Assembly (NCBI GenBank): GCA_017562135.1
Contig: QEYB01000448.1
Location: 2,604,001 to 2,668,000 of the forward strand
DNA from: Dipylidium caninum
Lineage: Eukaryota > Platyhelminthes > Cestoda > Cyclophyllidea > Dipylidiidae
DNA: 64,000 bases
Reading direction: 5' to 3'
Positions 1 to 31,420 of the stretch are shown here, piece after piece (position 1 is the stretch's first letter; each line of letters starts with the position of its first letter). The translations under genes were made by a program, and so were the position numbers. The notes beneath the pieces were generated by a model. It searched no databases, was not told the origin of the DNA, and saw only the letters and a list, made by a program, of their open reading frames with translations.

Positions 1-1480
1 CTTCCTCTCCAAAAGTGGAGTTTTGTTGTTGTGAGGGCGCAACTTTTGTAAAAACGAAGAGCCCGAGTCGATAGATGGCGCCACAACTACATAATCAAAC
101 GTTATCTCTGTTAGTTCTCCCGTAAGGTGGTAAACTTCCAGCTCCTCCTTTTCGCTTTACTGCCGCGGAGTCCACTCAGGCCTCCACAAACAGCCCTCTT
201 CCTTGTCCCACTTTACAAATTCATTCGGGAAAGGGTGTGTTTATTTAGAGCATAAGTCGACTGCAGTTAAACACGGGAGCTGCTGGAGGCGACACAACCT
301 CTCTGCATAATTACAGCTTTTTCACTTTCTACGGTGGTTTTCGCGTTACACGGGCGTTGGCGAAGTCTCATCCCGCTTTAAGTGCTGCATGCGAGTACAC
401 CAAAAGGCAGTCTGCGTCCGCGTCCGAGTCCACGTCTACGCCTCAATGTTGAGCTCGTCTTCTGGGGAGAGGCCATGGAGCCTGTCCAACTTGCCCTCCT
501 TCGCCGCGGGGAAAATGGCCCCGAGCCCCCTGCGAGGAGAGCCGAGTCGAGCAAAAACTGGTTACCACGTCCCTGTCCAAAGCGAAGTCGAGAGATTAAC
601 TGCTCGAAGGTCTGGATTTAGCATTCCCACATAATGTGGCGATCAACTGACGAAAGCAGTCCACTTGGTTGGGATCTGGTGAAGAGGAGTCGACCGGCCA
701 CCTCAGGAATACGTGTCGTGACGGCGGGGTAGACAGGGAGGAGGGGGGAGGACGGGGAGCAAGGAAGGACTCTTCGCTACCATTTCACCGAGTTCTCTTC
801 CTCGTTGCAGTCGCGCACGCGACACCGAGCGTCTGGGGCGCCCAGTCGGCATAAAACGTATTCCCAACGCCATCAGAGGTCCTCAGGTGAAAGTGGTCGC
901 GTAGCCACTATGCTGTGAATCGGCTGCGCACAATACCCGGCGAAACCACGGAAATGCTCACCTCATGGTAAATTAGAGGGCGATCAGGTCGAGAATAAGT
1001 CCAAACGCATCTGGCGTCGCAAGAAGACGTGCGATCACAGGTCGGACTGGGCCGCTACGCCCGTCTGTGCGCTCCCGTTGACGCCCCTCCGGCCGGAGGC
1101 CAACTTCCCGCCGCTAAGGCGCCCCAGGAGCTGGTTGCAGTCCCCCAGACTCCCTGATTATGCTAGGCATAGCGCGATGCAAAAGGACTTGGTGTTTGTT
1201 AACCACCAAGGTTTTTTTGCGAAAGTTTGTGAAATCACCATGGCAATTAAATGCAGTCGCCCGTGCGTGCGTCCATATTAGCCGAGTATCGTTGTCAATT
1301 GGCTCCACATCCCCCTTCCGTCCTTTGCGCTCCTCAGCGCCTCCTAGGCGATTTGGTCTTTTCGTCGGCAAGTTCTTAACACGTCCGGAGCGCGTGGCGG
1401 AGCGTTCTGTCCAACGGCTTTCCCCTCCTCCCCCACGACAACAACAACAGCAACAGCAGCAGCAGCAGCGACGGCGGCAG
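1..1480. other. Upstream region of the Ig-like gene; no gene resolved
   Basis: This GC-rich stretch has several overlapping short open frames on both strands but none with recognisable similarity. It should hold the promoter and first exon or exons (start codon and signal peptide) of the Ig-like gene that follows, but I cannot place them. A short hydrophobic frame around 785-830 could be part of a signal peptide exon; that is only a guess. Confidence 0.3.
1438..1480 (+). repeat. CAA/CAG microsatellite abutting a splice acceptor
   Basis: A run of CAA and CAG triplets, then CGA/CGG triplets, ends in GGCAG just before the first recognised Ig exon. Read in the downstream frame it would encode polyglutamine followed by arginines. 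The last CAG of the tract can serve as the 3' splice site for the exon beginning at 1481. Whether the tract is intronic or coding is undecided from sequence alone. Confidence 0.6.
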
Positions 1481-4400
1481 AAATTCTTTGTGCAAATAGG
1501 CAGACCGGTTTCTCTCACTTGCGGCAGCGACGACTCTCGGCCGCCCGCCCTGCTGGAGGTTGAGTTCAACGGCCAGAAAGTGGCCACTGCAGCTACGAAT
1601 CGGACAGAGTGCGAGGCCAGCGGGGAGGGGGAGGCGGAGGAGGCCTGGTGCGCCGGCGACGCCGCGACTCTCCGTTACGAGGCATTCGACCTGCTGGTGA
1701 CGGAGTACAGCAGAGACGCGAAGGCTGTCAAAGGGTCAGTTCGGCCATGGTCTAAGGATAAGTTGGCTTGCGACCTGAATAACTTGACGCTTTTCTCTTC
1801 ATCAAGGGAGTCAATGCGATTAGTGCTGGAACTGCTAGTGAAACGCGACATTCCGACACCTCTGACGGTGAAATGTGTAATTAAGAATAGCGACGATTTT
1901 ACAGAAAGTCTGACTGGGATGAAACCGTTCAAGGCCGCGGCCAGCGCCACAATTCACTTGCACGGTAGGATTTGAGGACGAATTCCGTTGCACCCGACAC
2001 CTTGTGGCTTCCTGCATGCTTTTTCCTCTATTGCCCTACACACTGCAGTCTAGTGGAAGGCAGAACCAGGCGCTTCGGCCATTCCTTTTGTTTGTGGCAC
2101 TTTGTCAAGTGTGGATTGGTGCCGGACCTCCATTCACGTGAGTAGAAGTGTCGGAAAAGCGCCACGAAGGCACGTGCCAGTCGCCTCGTGTAGAGGTGGG
2201 GAATAGGCGGAGTCGGTGCGCACTCACCGCGCCCACAGCACGTCGGCCAGGCTGCCGGCGACACGCGGTGATGGCTGAGTCTTCGGCCGGCCTCCGCTGG
2301 GACGGCAATCAACGTTCCAACAAATGCAACAGACAAATAAACAGACTGACTGACAGACAAAGAGAGAGACGGTGAGGCGAGTGTCCGAGGCGGGGCACTG
2401 GCGCGTCGCGCGTCGTCCAGGCCTGGCACCAGCTAAATGAATGAGTTTGGTCTCGGGAGCGGCCACCCGCATGCGCAAGTGTAGGTTAATTGAGGACAAC
2501 GTTTTAACCGCGATGGGCGACGATGGCGTGCGCGAGAGGCGAATCAACTAAAGTTCCAGTGGATACCGAGGTTGACCAACCTCGTTGACGCTGGCGGCGG
2601 TGGAATCTCGCTGCCACACTTCCTATACAGCGTAGAAGGACTGTTTTAAAAATCAGAGCGGTAAAAGAGACGTCTTATTCAAAGACTACACTGTTTTATT
2701 CACATTCCCACATTAATTTGATCCCAATTCACGAGTGTGACAGTTGAGAACCAGAAAACACTCGATAGGCGCGGTTTCCACTTCCCTTCGGCGCGATTCG
2801 CCCAACTCGGGCAGCGTGCAGTCCGCTTCGCCCGAGGGATCGGCCGCCGACTCGCCGCGAAGCGGATCTCCAAGGGGAGAAGGTGCCGCCGGCGCCCCGC
2901 GGCGGGTGAGTGCATCGTCGTTCACAGAGCTCCGCTATTCGCATCGTCCCCTCGCCAATGTGGCATGCTGCACAGGGGACGAGAGGAGCGCCGACGCTTA
3001 TTAACTTGTTTTTGCAACCAGCTAACCGATTGATGAGACTTTTCGTCAGAATTTTAATAGGGAAGAGCACGAAACGACATTCACTTTCCGTTGCCTTTCG
3101 GCCACAGCAGACATTCGCCACATGGGCGTCTCCCGTGTGTCCGCGTGGCGCGGTTCGGGCGGGCGGGAGGAGGGCGCCGAGTTCCGATGCGAAGGCTTTG
3201 TCACACTGCTGGACGGACAAGACGTCAGTCTGCGGTAAGCGAGGGCATTCTTCCCCTTATGCAGCGGCACAACGCAGCCCGGGGTTGTCATTAGAGAGAG
3301 AGTCGGCAGGTCACTCGCCGTCCGGCCTGGTGGAGCACAGGACACGCCGTGTTAGCCCCGGAAGGTGACTAAAGGAATATTCACCGGGCGCCATGCTCCA
3401 CCCAGACTAGCAGAAATCCCGCCTGTCAGGCGTATGCGTTCTCCTACAGGAAGGGCAGAAAGTCCCTCTCAGCGACCTTAAAAATGACGGGTCGACCACG
3501 AAAAAGAGGAGTTAGAAACTCCTCGTGTGCGCTTTAGGGGAAGTTAACCCAAATTGGGTAATACGAATGCCACCAACAGCGCAACTGCGAATTCGCTTTT
3601 GCGATGCGGTCTGGCAGTCAGCAGGGTGTCTGAGGCGAGTCGGGCAGTCGCTGTGGCCGCCCCGAAGCCTGCCGAACTGGCGCGGCGGTGGTCTTCACAT
3701 TGCCGCACGAAGTGTCCCAAGCGTCACCGGCTTGGCGTTGCTTCACAACGCCACGAAATAGACGTTCAACTCCCGCATTCCTCTCTCATTTAGGTGGAGC
3801 ATCAATGGCCAGAAGGTGTCCGAGGTGGATCCCCTGGAAATGCACAAAGTAGGCAACTGGGGACAATTTTCAGCCGACTTTGAGCTGCCATACTCGGAGG
3901 TCCCCGGCGACTTCATCCTGCGGTGTTCCGTCAAGTCGCAGGTATCGGTGGCGCCCTCAGACGTGGAAGTGGCGTCCAGACACAAGAAAATCCGAGTCAA
4001 CATCAACGGTGAGCCCGAGGGCGGCTGAATATCTGTCGTGGCGGTGGGGTCGAAGGCGCCTAATTTGCGACGGTGAAGCCACGCACCGACGGAGTGTCGG
4101 GGAGCGCAAAGGTGGGAGCCACTCCCGCAACACTTGCCGTCGACTAGGGCCCGCATGCCACCGGGACGAAGAGGCGGCGATGAAGGCGTTCACACACACG
4201 CACACCCAGGAGACTTCGCTAGAGTGGGGCGTCCGGTCGGCGACTGACTCTTCCAGGGCGGTAAAGGTGGCAGTCAGGGTTGAATTGACGTTCTGGGAGG
4301 ATTCCCAAAATATCATCGTGCATGCATGCATGCTCTGGCCCACTCCTCGTAAACTAACTAAACCAAGTCGCCGGAAACCTCGCGCCAAACCCAACCGAGA

Positions 4401-6739
4401 GGCCGCAAACAATCGTCGTGGCCGTCTGAGCAGTCGTGTCTCGCTGTACGGGTGGAGAAGCGGACCAAAGCGCAAAAGAGTTCGTGAATGTTTCAGACAA
4501 ACCGTCTCTCCCTCTCACTCGCCATTTCCTCGTAATTGTGGTGGAACAAAACAATTCCCCGGGGAAATCCGGGATAGAACAATACCTTGAGGTGCGTAAC
4601 ACGACTATGCGGGATGAAGAGGAGCGGTCGTCGCAGTCCCGCGTCGCGGTGGCCGAGGGGAACTCGGGACTGGTGTTCCGCGTGAGATGCCATGTCTGCC
4701 CTTAGCACAGAAAGATAAAAGCAGCCGACCACGGTTAAAAACTCTTCCGTTGGCAGGCCAGTGCGTCTCATTGGGGAATCGCGGCCCCTTTTGGGCGTTC
4801 ACACACCCGCAGCTTGCACTTCGCCCTGGAAGGCGCTGCCGCTGGTTATAAGTGGCCGAACACGGTCTCTTTGTCAATGCAGACAAGCGCAGACTGCCTG
4901 TCCACTGAGGCATCTGCGAGCAGACGCGTTGACCATGACACACAGACGATGCAGCCCAGTTGGCAATCAGAGGAAGGGAAGCACACCTCAGCAACGTTTG
5001 CCTCTTCGGTCTTGACACGCGCCCAGTGATTTGCCAGACTCGTCCGGCGTTGCCAGGCCCCCCCGAAGTCATGACAGGGCAAACTTGTTTAGGTGTGCAC
5101 TCAGCCTCCTCGCGAACGAGTCGCCACGCCGGGACGGTGGGTTGGGGCGGGCGGTGCCCCGCAGGGGACCGAAGGAGCCCGCGGACACGTGCAGGCGGGC
5201 GAAACTTACTCGGGCCTGCCAAACCGCCCTTACCGCCATGGGGAGGGAGGCTTGTCCGCCCCGGACAGAAGACCCGCTGCTCTGTGCGATTGAGTCGCTC
5301 CGTCGAGTGAGGTTCAGGAGTTACAGCTTCACTACGCCCAGTCGAATTTAGGGCAAAAACCGTGCACCAGTGCAGATACTATCACCCATCGCCAGTGCTC
5401 TGAAACGCTGCACGCCCTCCTGAGGAGAAGCGAAACCCCCAAAGCGTGCAAGGCGGCAGTCCTTCTTGCGACGCGCGCCGCCTCGCTGCAGCCGACCCTC
5501 TGGCGCCGGCGCAGTTGTCGCTGGGACAGGAGGACTCAATTTGATCAACACGAGTCCAATGCCTCTTCGTCCATGGGCTCGGAATTGCCTGTGTGTAGAA
5601 GCCGTTTTCAATCATTTCTTCCCCATTAAATTGCGTTTTAGTTAGAGAAGCGAGCCAATGAAGGAGAGTAAAGGGCAGTTTACACCTCTTTCATTGTATT
5701 TTCGCTTCTTTCAACGACTTTGGTCGAGTAACTTGAAAGGCCTCCTTAATTTCGCTCCATCCAGTGTGGGCGTGAGAATGCGACAAGCACTCCGTGGAAT
5801 TAGCAGGTTGCCGTTTTTGCGGGAAACGCTAGCACAATTTGGTGCGAGCTTGGCTCGCGGAAAAAGCTCACTTTGCCGTGGTCGGCACCGCTCCGAATGA
5901 CACGGGTGTCCACCGAGCGAAGAGCCTTTTTGTACTCGTGGAGCCAAAGTCGCCTGCGAAACTGGAACGCCGCAGATCACTGCTCTGCACGGCCCGGTGA
6001 TCTGCTTTTGCTTCAGTGTTCCACCAAGAACCAGTTGGAGACGAGTATCTTTTTCATTTTTAGCCTTGATGAGCTTCTCTCACTTCCATTCATTCGTTTC
6101 AAGAGGCGTATTTCTTAAATTCGAACGAGACAGCAGTGCTTCAGTGCAAGTCATTGGTCTGCACGACGTGTAATGATCCCCGAAAAGGGGAGAAAAGAGC
6201 GGGGAATTCTTGGAAACGCCTCCACCTGACACACCAACCGATCACATTACAATCACAAATAAGGTAGGGAAGGCTAATTCTCAGCCCGGCTCAACGAAAA
6301 AACATGGGGATATGGCTATAAGAGAGGGAAATCCTTATGGCCTCCTCCTTTTCCTCCAGACCCTCGTCCCCGGGTGACAAAGGCAGCAGGCACACAAGTG
6401 GCTGGTGCAGACTTGAGGGTATTCGCTGTCCTGGCCACGCCACTCACCATCGTCGGCCTGTTCCTCTTGGGCATGGTTCTTTTAAAGCGGAGTAACAGTC
6501 GATCAGAGACGGTGGAAGTCGCCCCGATCCCCCGCCCATACCTACTTGACAGCAGTTTGAACAACTTGGACGCCGAGGGGAGTGAGGGTGGGTGCGCGTT
6601 TAACCCGACTGCCATTAGTGTCCATTGTCCCACTTTACATCGTGATGGGCGAGGGAGTAGAGAAGAGGGAAGAAGCAATAATAAGGGAATGCGTTATTTG
6701 CTTTTTAGACACAACAAAAGCTACAACACAAAGGATTGA
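1481..6739 (+). CDS. Single-pass membrane protein with two immunoglobulin-like domains (5' end unresolved)
   Basis: Exons assigned: 1481-1734, 1807-1964, 3111-3234, 3794-4008, 6360-6739 (376 codons plus stop, phases consistent). Domain 1 has Cys in VSLTC, a long acidic insert and the second Cys in LTVKC. Domain 2 has the classic pattern: FRCEG, then RWSINGQKV with the core Trp, then FILRCSV. NGQKV occurs in both domains, suggesting internal duplication. The last exon encodes a hydrophobic segment (TPLTIVGLFLLGMVLL) followed by basic residues and a cytoplasmic tail of roughly 85 residues. This is the architecture of an Ig-superfamily surface receptor or adhesion molecule; the partner is unknown. 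The 72-nt intron 1735-1806 is an exact codon multiple without a stop, so it could be retained. The start codon and signal peptide lie upstream and are not identified. I do not recognise a specific orthologue. Confidence 0.7.
4009..6359 (+). other. Last intron of the Ig-like gene
   Basis: The exons on either side join in phase 1, so no further exon is required here. Several short open frames exist on both strands but none extends either Ig domain. Short CA-rich and CATG-rich runs occur near 4187-4206 and 4319-4332. No other feature was recognised. Confidence 0.45.
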
Positions 6740-7884
6740 GCTCGCATTAAGACTGCTCCCCAAGACGGGCGAAAAAATACAAACTGGTGTAGGCCAAACA
6801 TAGTTGCTTGAATTTTTATGAAAACGTGTGCCACCAAGCGACTTCTTCCCTTCGCCTTGCCACAATCCGACAGTCAACTCATTAAACGCCCTCTCCCCGT
6901 CGCATGCAAGGTACGCCCATGGGAGTCGAAAGAACTCCAGCACTCCAAGCTCCCCGCCTTTCATGGTAGAATGGACGGTGACGAGACTACTAAAAAAGAC
7001 CTCAGCTTTTGCGTTGATGGACCAAGTGAATGTTTACAGCTGACAACCGGCCCCTTCGCAAAATACATGATTCCTTTAAAATCAGCAGTTTTGTCTCCCA
7101 CCCACCCCACTCCCACTTAGATGACACAGTCACCGCTGACCCAAAGTCAACTGTATCAACCGTCAATCGCCGCACAAAACAAGTCATTCCCATGAGTATT
7201 GCATGGGCCGCGACTGCCGACTTCCTTGGGACTCAATGTTCATGGGTCCCAGGAGTCCTCGAATTGTACAACAAATCCGCTGCTTTCTCCACCTTCTGTG
7301 GGAGGTTATTCTCCCTTTGCAGTGGTTTATAGTGCCAATAAAACCCTACAACTTTACGCCCCTCTCTCTTTCTTCGGAAAATCAACAACTAGCCTACTTC
7401 ACCACTTTTTCATTAATTCAAACGAATGAACCTAATAAAAGGCGCAATTCGCTCCCCTGAGTTCAAAAGTACACTGTGGGATGACGAAACAGGCGCATCC
7501 ATGAATCTCTCTACCAGCAAAACCGTGGCACGTGAAAGCGTAAGGCCGTGGAGGAGCTCATGTCCCGCCGCCACTTCGGCCAAAATAAGTACTACTTACA
7601 GACGGACAGGAACACTTATGGGTTCAAATTGACAGAGCGCTCGATGAGGTGCCACCTAATCAGGCAGCCCTGAGGGTAGTCTCAAATTAGACAGGGCGAA
7701 ACTAAATCCCAAAGCCTAGAATCACAGAGAACTCAGCGGTAATTTAACGACATGCACGGAGAAATAGAGCAGCGTAGTCAGTTCCATTTCTCTACTGATT
7801 AACGACATCCAAAATACGGTAAGAGGATGGAGAAAACATTTATGCATATATTTGGGATTCCAACGGTGAATGAAAAAACAGTAG
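6740..7884. other. Convergent intergenic region between the Ig-like gene and FRG1
   Basis: The Ig-like gene (+) and FRG1 (-) end toward each other here. The region contains AATAAA hexamers on the + strand near 7337 and 7434, which could serve the Ig-like transcript. No coding exon was recognised. Confidence 0.5.
7337..7342 (+). terminator. Candidate poly(A) signal AATAAA for the Ig-like gene
   Basis: A canonical hexamer about 600 nt downstream of the Ig-like stop codon on the same strand; a second one lies near 7434. Which one is used, if either, needs transcript data. Confidence 0.35.
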
Positions 7885-9660
7885 CTACTTACAATAGCGA
7901 TCTGACTTCATTTTTTCACGTCTAAAAGCGAAGAGCGTGAGACTGACAATAATAAAACAATTTGAAAAAAAAACGCACCAAATTTAGAAGTGTTTTTACG
8001 TGTGGATATTAGTGATAACCATCGTTCCAACCGTTAGTAGAAGAAATAAGCAAATGTAATCAACAACTCACCGATCGAGCATGCACTCGTGAAGGTTCCC
8101 CTCGCGCTTGGCATCCTTCAAAACTACGGTGTCTTCGCGGGTCAAGCGAATTTTTTTATCCTGCCAACTTTGGAACTTGCGCCTGTAACAGAGAGCACAA
8201 GTTGACTGATTTTTCATGATGACTTTTAAGCTGCAAGTACGTGAATCTCTAAACTATGCCATCAGCAAAGTCGCCTTGGACTTCAAGACGGATTCGTGAG
8301 AAGAGGAAAACAGCTTTTTTGCAAGGGCTTGAAGTTTTGATTTTTTATTAAAACACAATTAAATGGAGTGACCGATACAGATTGAATATGACAATTGTGA
8401 ATAACAGAATAACAGGTAAAAAGGTATGCTGTAATTTGAATAATCGGACACTAGTAGAGAACTGTTAAACCGGGACTACTTCAATATCATTTCCGCTTCA
8501 CAACGTGGTGAATTAAAAACAGATGAAACTAACAGAAACTTCAGAAATTTCATCCAGAAATACCTCAAACTAGGAAGTTCAAGGCATTAAAAATGTTAGA
8601 ATACCTAACTAAAGTAAACACCAGAAAACGCTCTCACTGAAAAAAAAGAGGAAATTTTGATATCGTTCTATAGGAGAGAGGTGATTTAAACTTACACATA
8701 GAGATATTCGGCCTTCTTCGTGCCATGCCTCTCCTCCTCCGGCAGATCGTTAAGTGGATTGTATGACAGGTCCTTGTTAGAACGAATCTGAAATACCACC
8801 GTATAACAGCTAACCGATACTAGCGAACAACTAGGAATAAATGGAAAACCATATATCTGACAACACAACGTACTACAAGCATTTCATTGGCCTCGGCCTT
8901 CTGCGCCCGACAAATGGCCCTGTCTGAATTAGTATCGGTCGAGAGAAAACAGTTATTAAAACCTAAAAGCGCAGTCTTCCCATCCTGAAAGATTGGCTCG
9001 AACTGCTCACGAGGACCGATAGCGTCTGCGGCTGCGGTAACGAGGTTTTGGGGACCCGTGTCCGCTGTCATGTACTTGTCGTAACTACAGAAAGCAAAAA
9101 TCAAAGCATAAAATTTTATGCAGCAAATGTGGACGTAGACAATAGTACGTTATTATTAATAAACAGTTGAAGGCGGAAAAAAATAAAAAAAATGCCAGAC
9201 AAATATGTGCACGAAAAATTTTGGAAACAACAAGGGAAGCCTTAGAGGTACCCAGTTTTGAAAGCGACCTTTGCATCGGAAACCTTCACGGCGGTAAAAA
9301 TTTCCTCTGGAGCGGGAGGCTCGCCATGTCTGCGTGGAGGCCCAAGGTTTATGAAGCCATCGTCGGATGCCGAAAGATAATAGGAAGAAGGAAGAGGAAG
9401 AGGTTGATCGTTAGACGGCAGCACCTCTTGTTCGGAACACAGGCCAGTCATCTGAATAGCGACAGGACCGATGATGTCGGCAAATTTGGAAATTGTCCAC
9501 CAACCACCATGTGCCTCCAAATCTTGTTCAAAGGCAGTTTTCGTTAATTTTGCCACACGGGAGGTGCCAGTCTTTGAAGACCTCCGTTTCCTCTTTCTTG
9601 GCTTGCTTCATGGCCTTTAAGCTTCAACTTTCCAGATTTTACACACGCGTATGCATCCAT
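7885..9660 (-). CDS. FRG1: FRG1-like nuclear beta-trefoil protein (apparent 1-nt frame break in exon 1)
   Basis: Exons (5' to 3'): 9252-9660, 8877-9084, 8696-8787, 8081-8182, 7885-7921. Family matches run along the whole length: an N-terminus of the form M-x-x-Y-x-x-V-K-x-x-K-L-x-L-K-G, a basic nuclear-localisation-like patch (KPRKRKRR), GGWWTISKF, FTAVKVSDAKVAFKTG, DAIGPREQFEPIFQDGKTAL, KFQSWQDKKIRLTRED and the terminal KSDRYCK. FRG1 is a nuclear, RNA- and actin-associated protein with a fascin-like trefoil. The nominal length is about 282 residues, against 258 in human. The initial ATG frame and the rest of exon 1 are out of register by one base near 9600-9615; no plausible intron explains it, so it is a sequence error, a polymorphism or a real lesion. 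All other splice phases fit. FRG1 is divergent from Scribble across 2 kb. Confidence 0.9.
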
Positions 9661-11634
9661 CACAGCTCTAACAAAGTTGGTTGTGATTACAGAACCGAAT
9701 TATTCTGGGGCAGCAGAAGACTAGATGCCTATTAGACACACGATTGAAAAAATACGTGGGCAAAACTGACAAGCCGAGGCCAAAATAACCGGGCAGCGAT
9801 TGATATAGTAGAACAAAGGGAAAATCTTTATCAATAACTTAAACAGGTTATACTATCATAAAAATTTCAAAAAGATAGTAATCAATGCTAGGTTTTATTG
9901 CAAATGAGATGGGAAATAATGAAAAAATGAATAGTTACCACGTGAAGCAACCCAAAGTGGCTACAAGCCAAGCAATATAATGTGGCTAAAATCCATTGAG
10001 CTGCATGTGAAAAGACGGTTTATTTGACACTCCTCTGGCTGTATGCACGATATGATCTTTTTTAGGTGCACGTCAAAGAAGCAACATTTCATCAAATACT
10101 TAATAGGCACCGAATCTACAAAGGCATCATTCCCCTCGGCAACCGCATTTTCGATAAAAGCAATTCATTTAGGTTTCCGAGGAATATTTACATTGCAGAC
10201 TTATTTCTAACCTCGCTACAAAACTTGACAAAGTAATATTCTGAGGTCTGACACCGTGTAGCGTTGTTGTTCCCCTTGGTAGTTCGGGAATGCGGCATCG
10301 AACTTTGCCCCAACTAGAGGTCAAATAGAGCATTTTCCCTAAGCAATTGCTATCAATGTGTTTTCCACACTTGCAATATGTGTCGCTCCACCATAGCCGA
10401 AAAAAGTGTGAAAAACGAGTTGAAACTTAATTGCCTTCGTATCGGTCCATGCGTTTCTATTTTGGCTTATTTCGGTTTGACAGTTTGTTATCTAAATTCA
10501 TTCGCACAAGGGCGATGAACCAGTCTTTTACCAAACATGACTAGATAATAGAGAAATTGTGTTTCTGGAGGTTGCAATTATAGTGCGCCATGGTTTGTTG
10601 TAACATTAGACCCGCGAATGAGATTATGGAGGTAAAGGCGATGAAAGTTTATTACCAACCAGTAGCGTGAAATAAAAAATATCCATAATCACAACAATAT
10701 GATGAATCTGTGAAAGTAATGAAAGGTAATGTTTTCTCGCTCCAATCGTATTAATATTTATTTAACATTATGTCCGTAAACAAGTTTATCAAAACGGTCA
10801 AAATAACTTGTGCTTGGCGATGAACAAAATTCCCTAATCTCTTTCATAACAATTATGGGATCCCCATAAGCGACACTTCCGGTTCCGGCATATATTCCAA
10901 AATGAATGGGAATGCACCTTCACACTAGTAAAAATGAAAGCACTCGCCTGACGTCATTTATGATCTAAAGTATTTCTCGTCATGTGACGGGGAAAGCGAG
11001 TTTAACGCAAAATATTTCGCCTTTTGTAGAGATACGAAGGGACAAGCTACTTGATATTAAACCAGAGAGTCTTGCATATCTGACTGTATTGCTGATATGG
11101 ATGACAAAATTTTTATAGTGTGAGGTATACAACACTAAGTCAAATGACTGTTGGAAGTAAAGCAGGCACCCATCATTAATTCTACGTAATCACTTGACAT
11201 ACCCTGTATTTCGCACACGTGCCTTTAGATGATTGACTTTCACGGCTTCTGGCAGCATACTCGGAGACATGTTTACAAAAAGTTGATTTAAAAAGTGTAA
11301 TGCTCATTTCCAGTCTTATATCGTAAATATGGTAGAATATCAGATCGTGCTTTGTTATTAAAAATGGGATTACGTAAGATTGGAGCATGCCTTCACTTAA
11401 ACTTTTATAGGTGCATATTTAGAGAATAATGATGCTAATTGGAACTTACAAAAATAAATCAAACCTGAACGTGGGCCTAAGTGCTTGATAGACTTCATTT
11501 TTCCCCCATTTTCATATAAAGGGGTTTTGGCGTTATTGGGAATGCCGTTGTTATTGGTCCATGGTTGTGTGCGTGGGCTACTCGTTAATAAATCGCCCTG
11601 TGTTTGTTTTGTTTGGGTTCAGGTGACGACGGCA
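9661..11634. other. Divergent intergenic region between FRG1 and Scribble
   Basis: About 2 kb of AT-rich DNA with no exon recognised on either strand; it should hold both promoters. A TATA-like ATATAAA lies at 11514-11520, about 115 nt before the Scribble ATG. A good 3' splice site (pyrimidine-rich, ending TTCAG at 11618-11622) lies 12 nt before that ATG. That site implies either a 5'UTR intron or a spliced-leader acceptor, the latter common in flatworms. Confidence 0.45.
11613..11622 (+). promoter_or_regulatory. 3' splice acceptor immediately upstream of the Scribble start codon
   Basis: A T-rich tract ending in CAG sits 12 nt before the ATG at 11635. It fits either the end of a 5'UTR intron or a spliced-leader trans-splicing acceptor. 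The sequence cannot separate these possibilities. Confidence 0.4.
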
Positions 11635-30329
<18,695 letters not shown>

Positions 30330-30842
30330 TTTCACCAGCCCTCCCGCATTTCGACTGTGGTCCGACCACCTACGTCGCAGCGAAATCGCGGCCAACTAGG
30401 ACGTCGTTGCCCTCCAACTTGGAGACTTCTCTTAACGCTTATGCCCTTTACAAGAGGTTATTCGCTCTGTTTTTCTCGCCGCTTCATTTCTTTCTCCCTT
30501 GCACTTTCGACAACCGTTCAATTGTTTATTTCGCACACGGAGAATGTTTTAGTTTGTTCTCTCCCCTCTTTTTGTGTGTCCTTTCACGGAATGTCTGATT
30601 TCGAAACTTGGCGGTAGTTTGAAGTTAACCGCTCACACACAGACAAGGGACGGTGCGCGTTTTCTGCGTAGAACAATCGCCCGCCCACGCGGCGGTGGTC
30701 TGCGTTTGAGGCCCCCCTCACTCCCCTCGCGCCTCCTTTTTTGTACACAATGATATTTAAGCAGTAATTGTACATGCAACGGGCTTTGCGCTGTGCTCAT
30801 ATCACCTCGACCATTCACTCACACAAGAAGACATAAATCATA

Positions 30843-30848
30843 AATAAA
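30843..30848 (+). terminator. Candidate poly(A) signal AATAAA for Scribble
   Basis: A canonical hexamer about 510 nt after the Scribble stop codon, on the coding strand, in an AT-rich context. Confidence 0.45.
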
Positions 30849-31392
30849 CGTCTCCTTCGTCTTGGATGCTCTCTTCACAATGGCTATCGGTCTTCCTTTC
30901 AGCGTGAATAAATGAGACATGGTATTTTTTCTGCAAGTTTTGACTTTCGACAGAAAACGGGGCATCACTGTTTGGACCGATCAGTCGACGTTTTTTGGCA
31001 CTAGAATTAGGACGGTCTGGGGGATCACCTGTCTGCGTCACTAGGTCACGCGGAAATCCGCGTTTTAGTTAACCCCAATTGGCTTTCCTTGGGTGCGCTG
31101 AAATCGTCGTCGGGCCGGGGTTCGGCGCCCCTCGCCCCTCGCCCCTCCCACCATCCCCACTTCGGTCACGCATCCGGTGCGCTCGGCGGACTTCCACCAG
31201 CCATTTCCGCGCGCAGTGGGTGCTTCCTGGCCATAGCCATAGTCTCGCCAGCAGCCTCACCTCCGATGATTCGTTCTTTGACATTAAGGAATTAAAAAGT
31301 GGGTAGTAACAAATTCCTCTTCATGGTCACTTTAAAATAGGCTGGCCAATGAAAACCTCATATCTACTAAGTTCCGCCTGGTTGAGCTGTCT

Positions 31393-31420
31393 ACCCGTGT
31401 AGAGCTAGAACTCTACGGGT
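31393..31420. repeat. Imperfect hairpin
   Basis: ACCCGTGTAGAG and CTCTACGGGT are complementary arms around a 6-nt loop; the stem pairs ten bases with a two-base GT bulge on one side. It lies between genes. Its function is unknown. Confidence 0.45.

Noticed and set aside
1160..1480. Upstream part of the open frame at 1160-1975 as the N-terminus of the Ig-like protein
   Set aside because: It has no signal peptide and is basic and low in complexity, ending in a CAG tract that makes a plausible acceptor. I therefore start the supported CDS at 1481.
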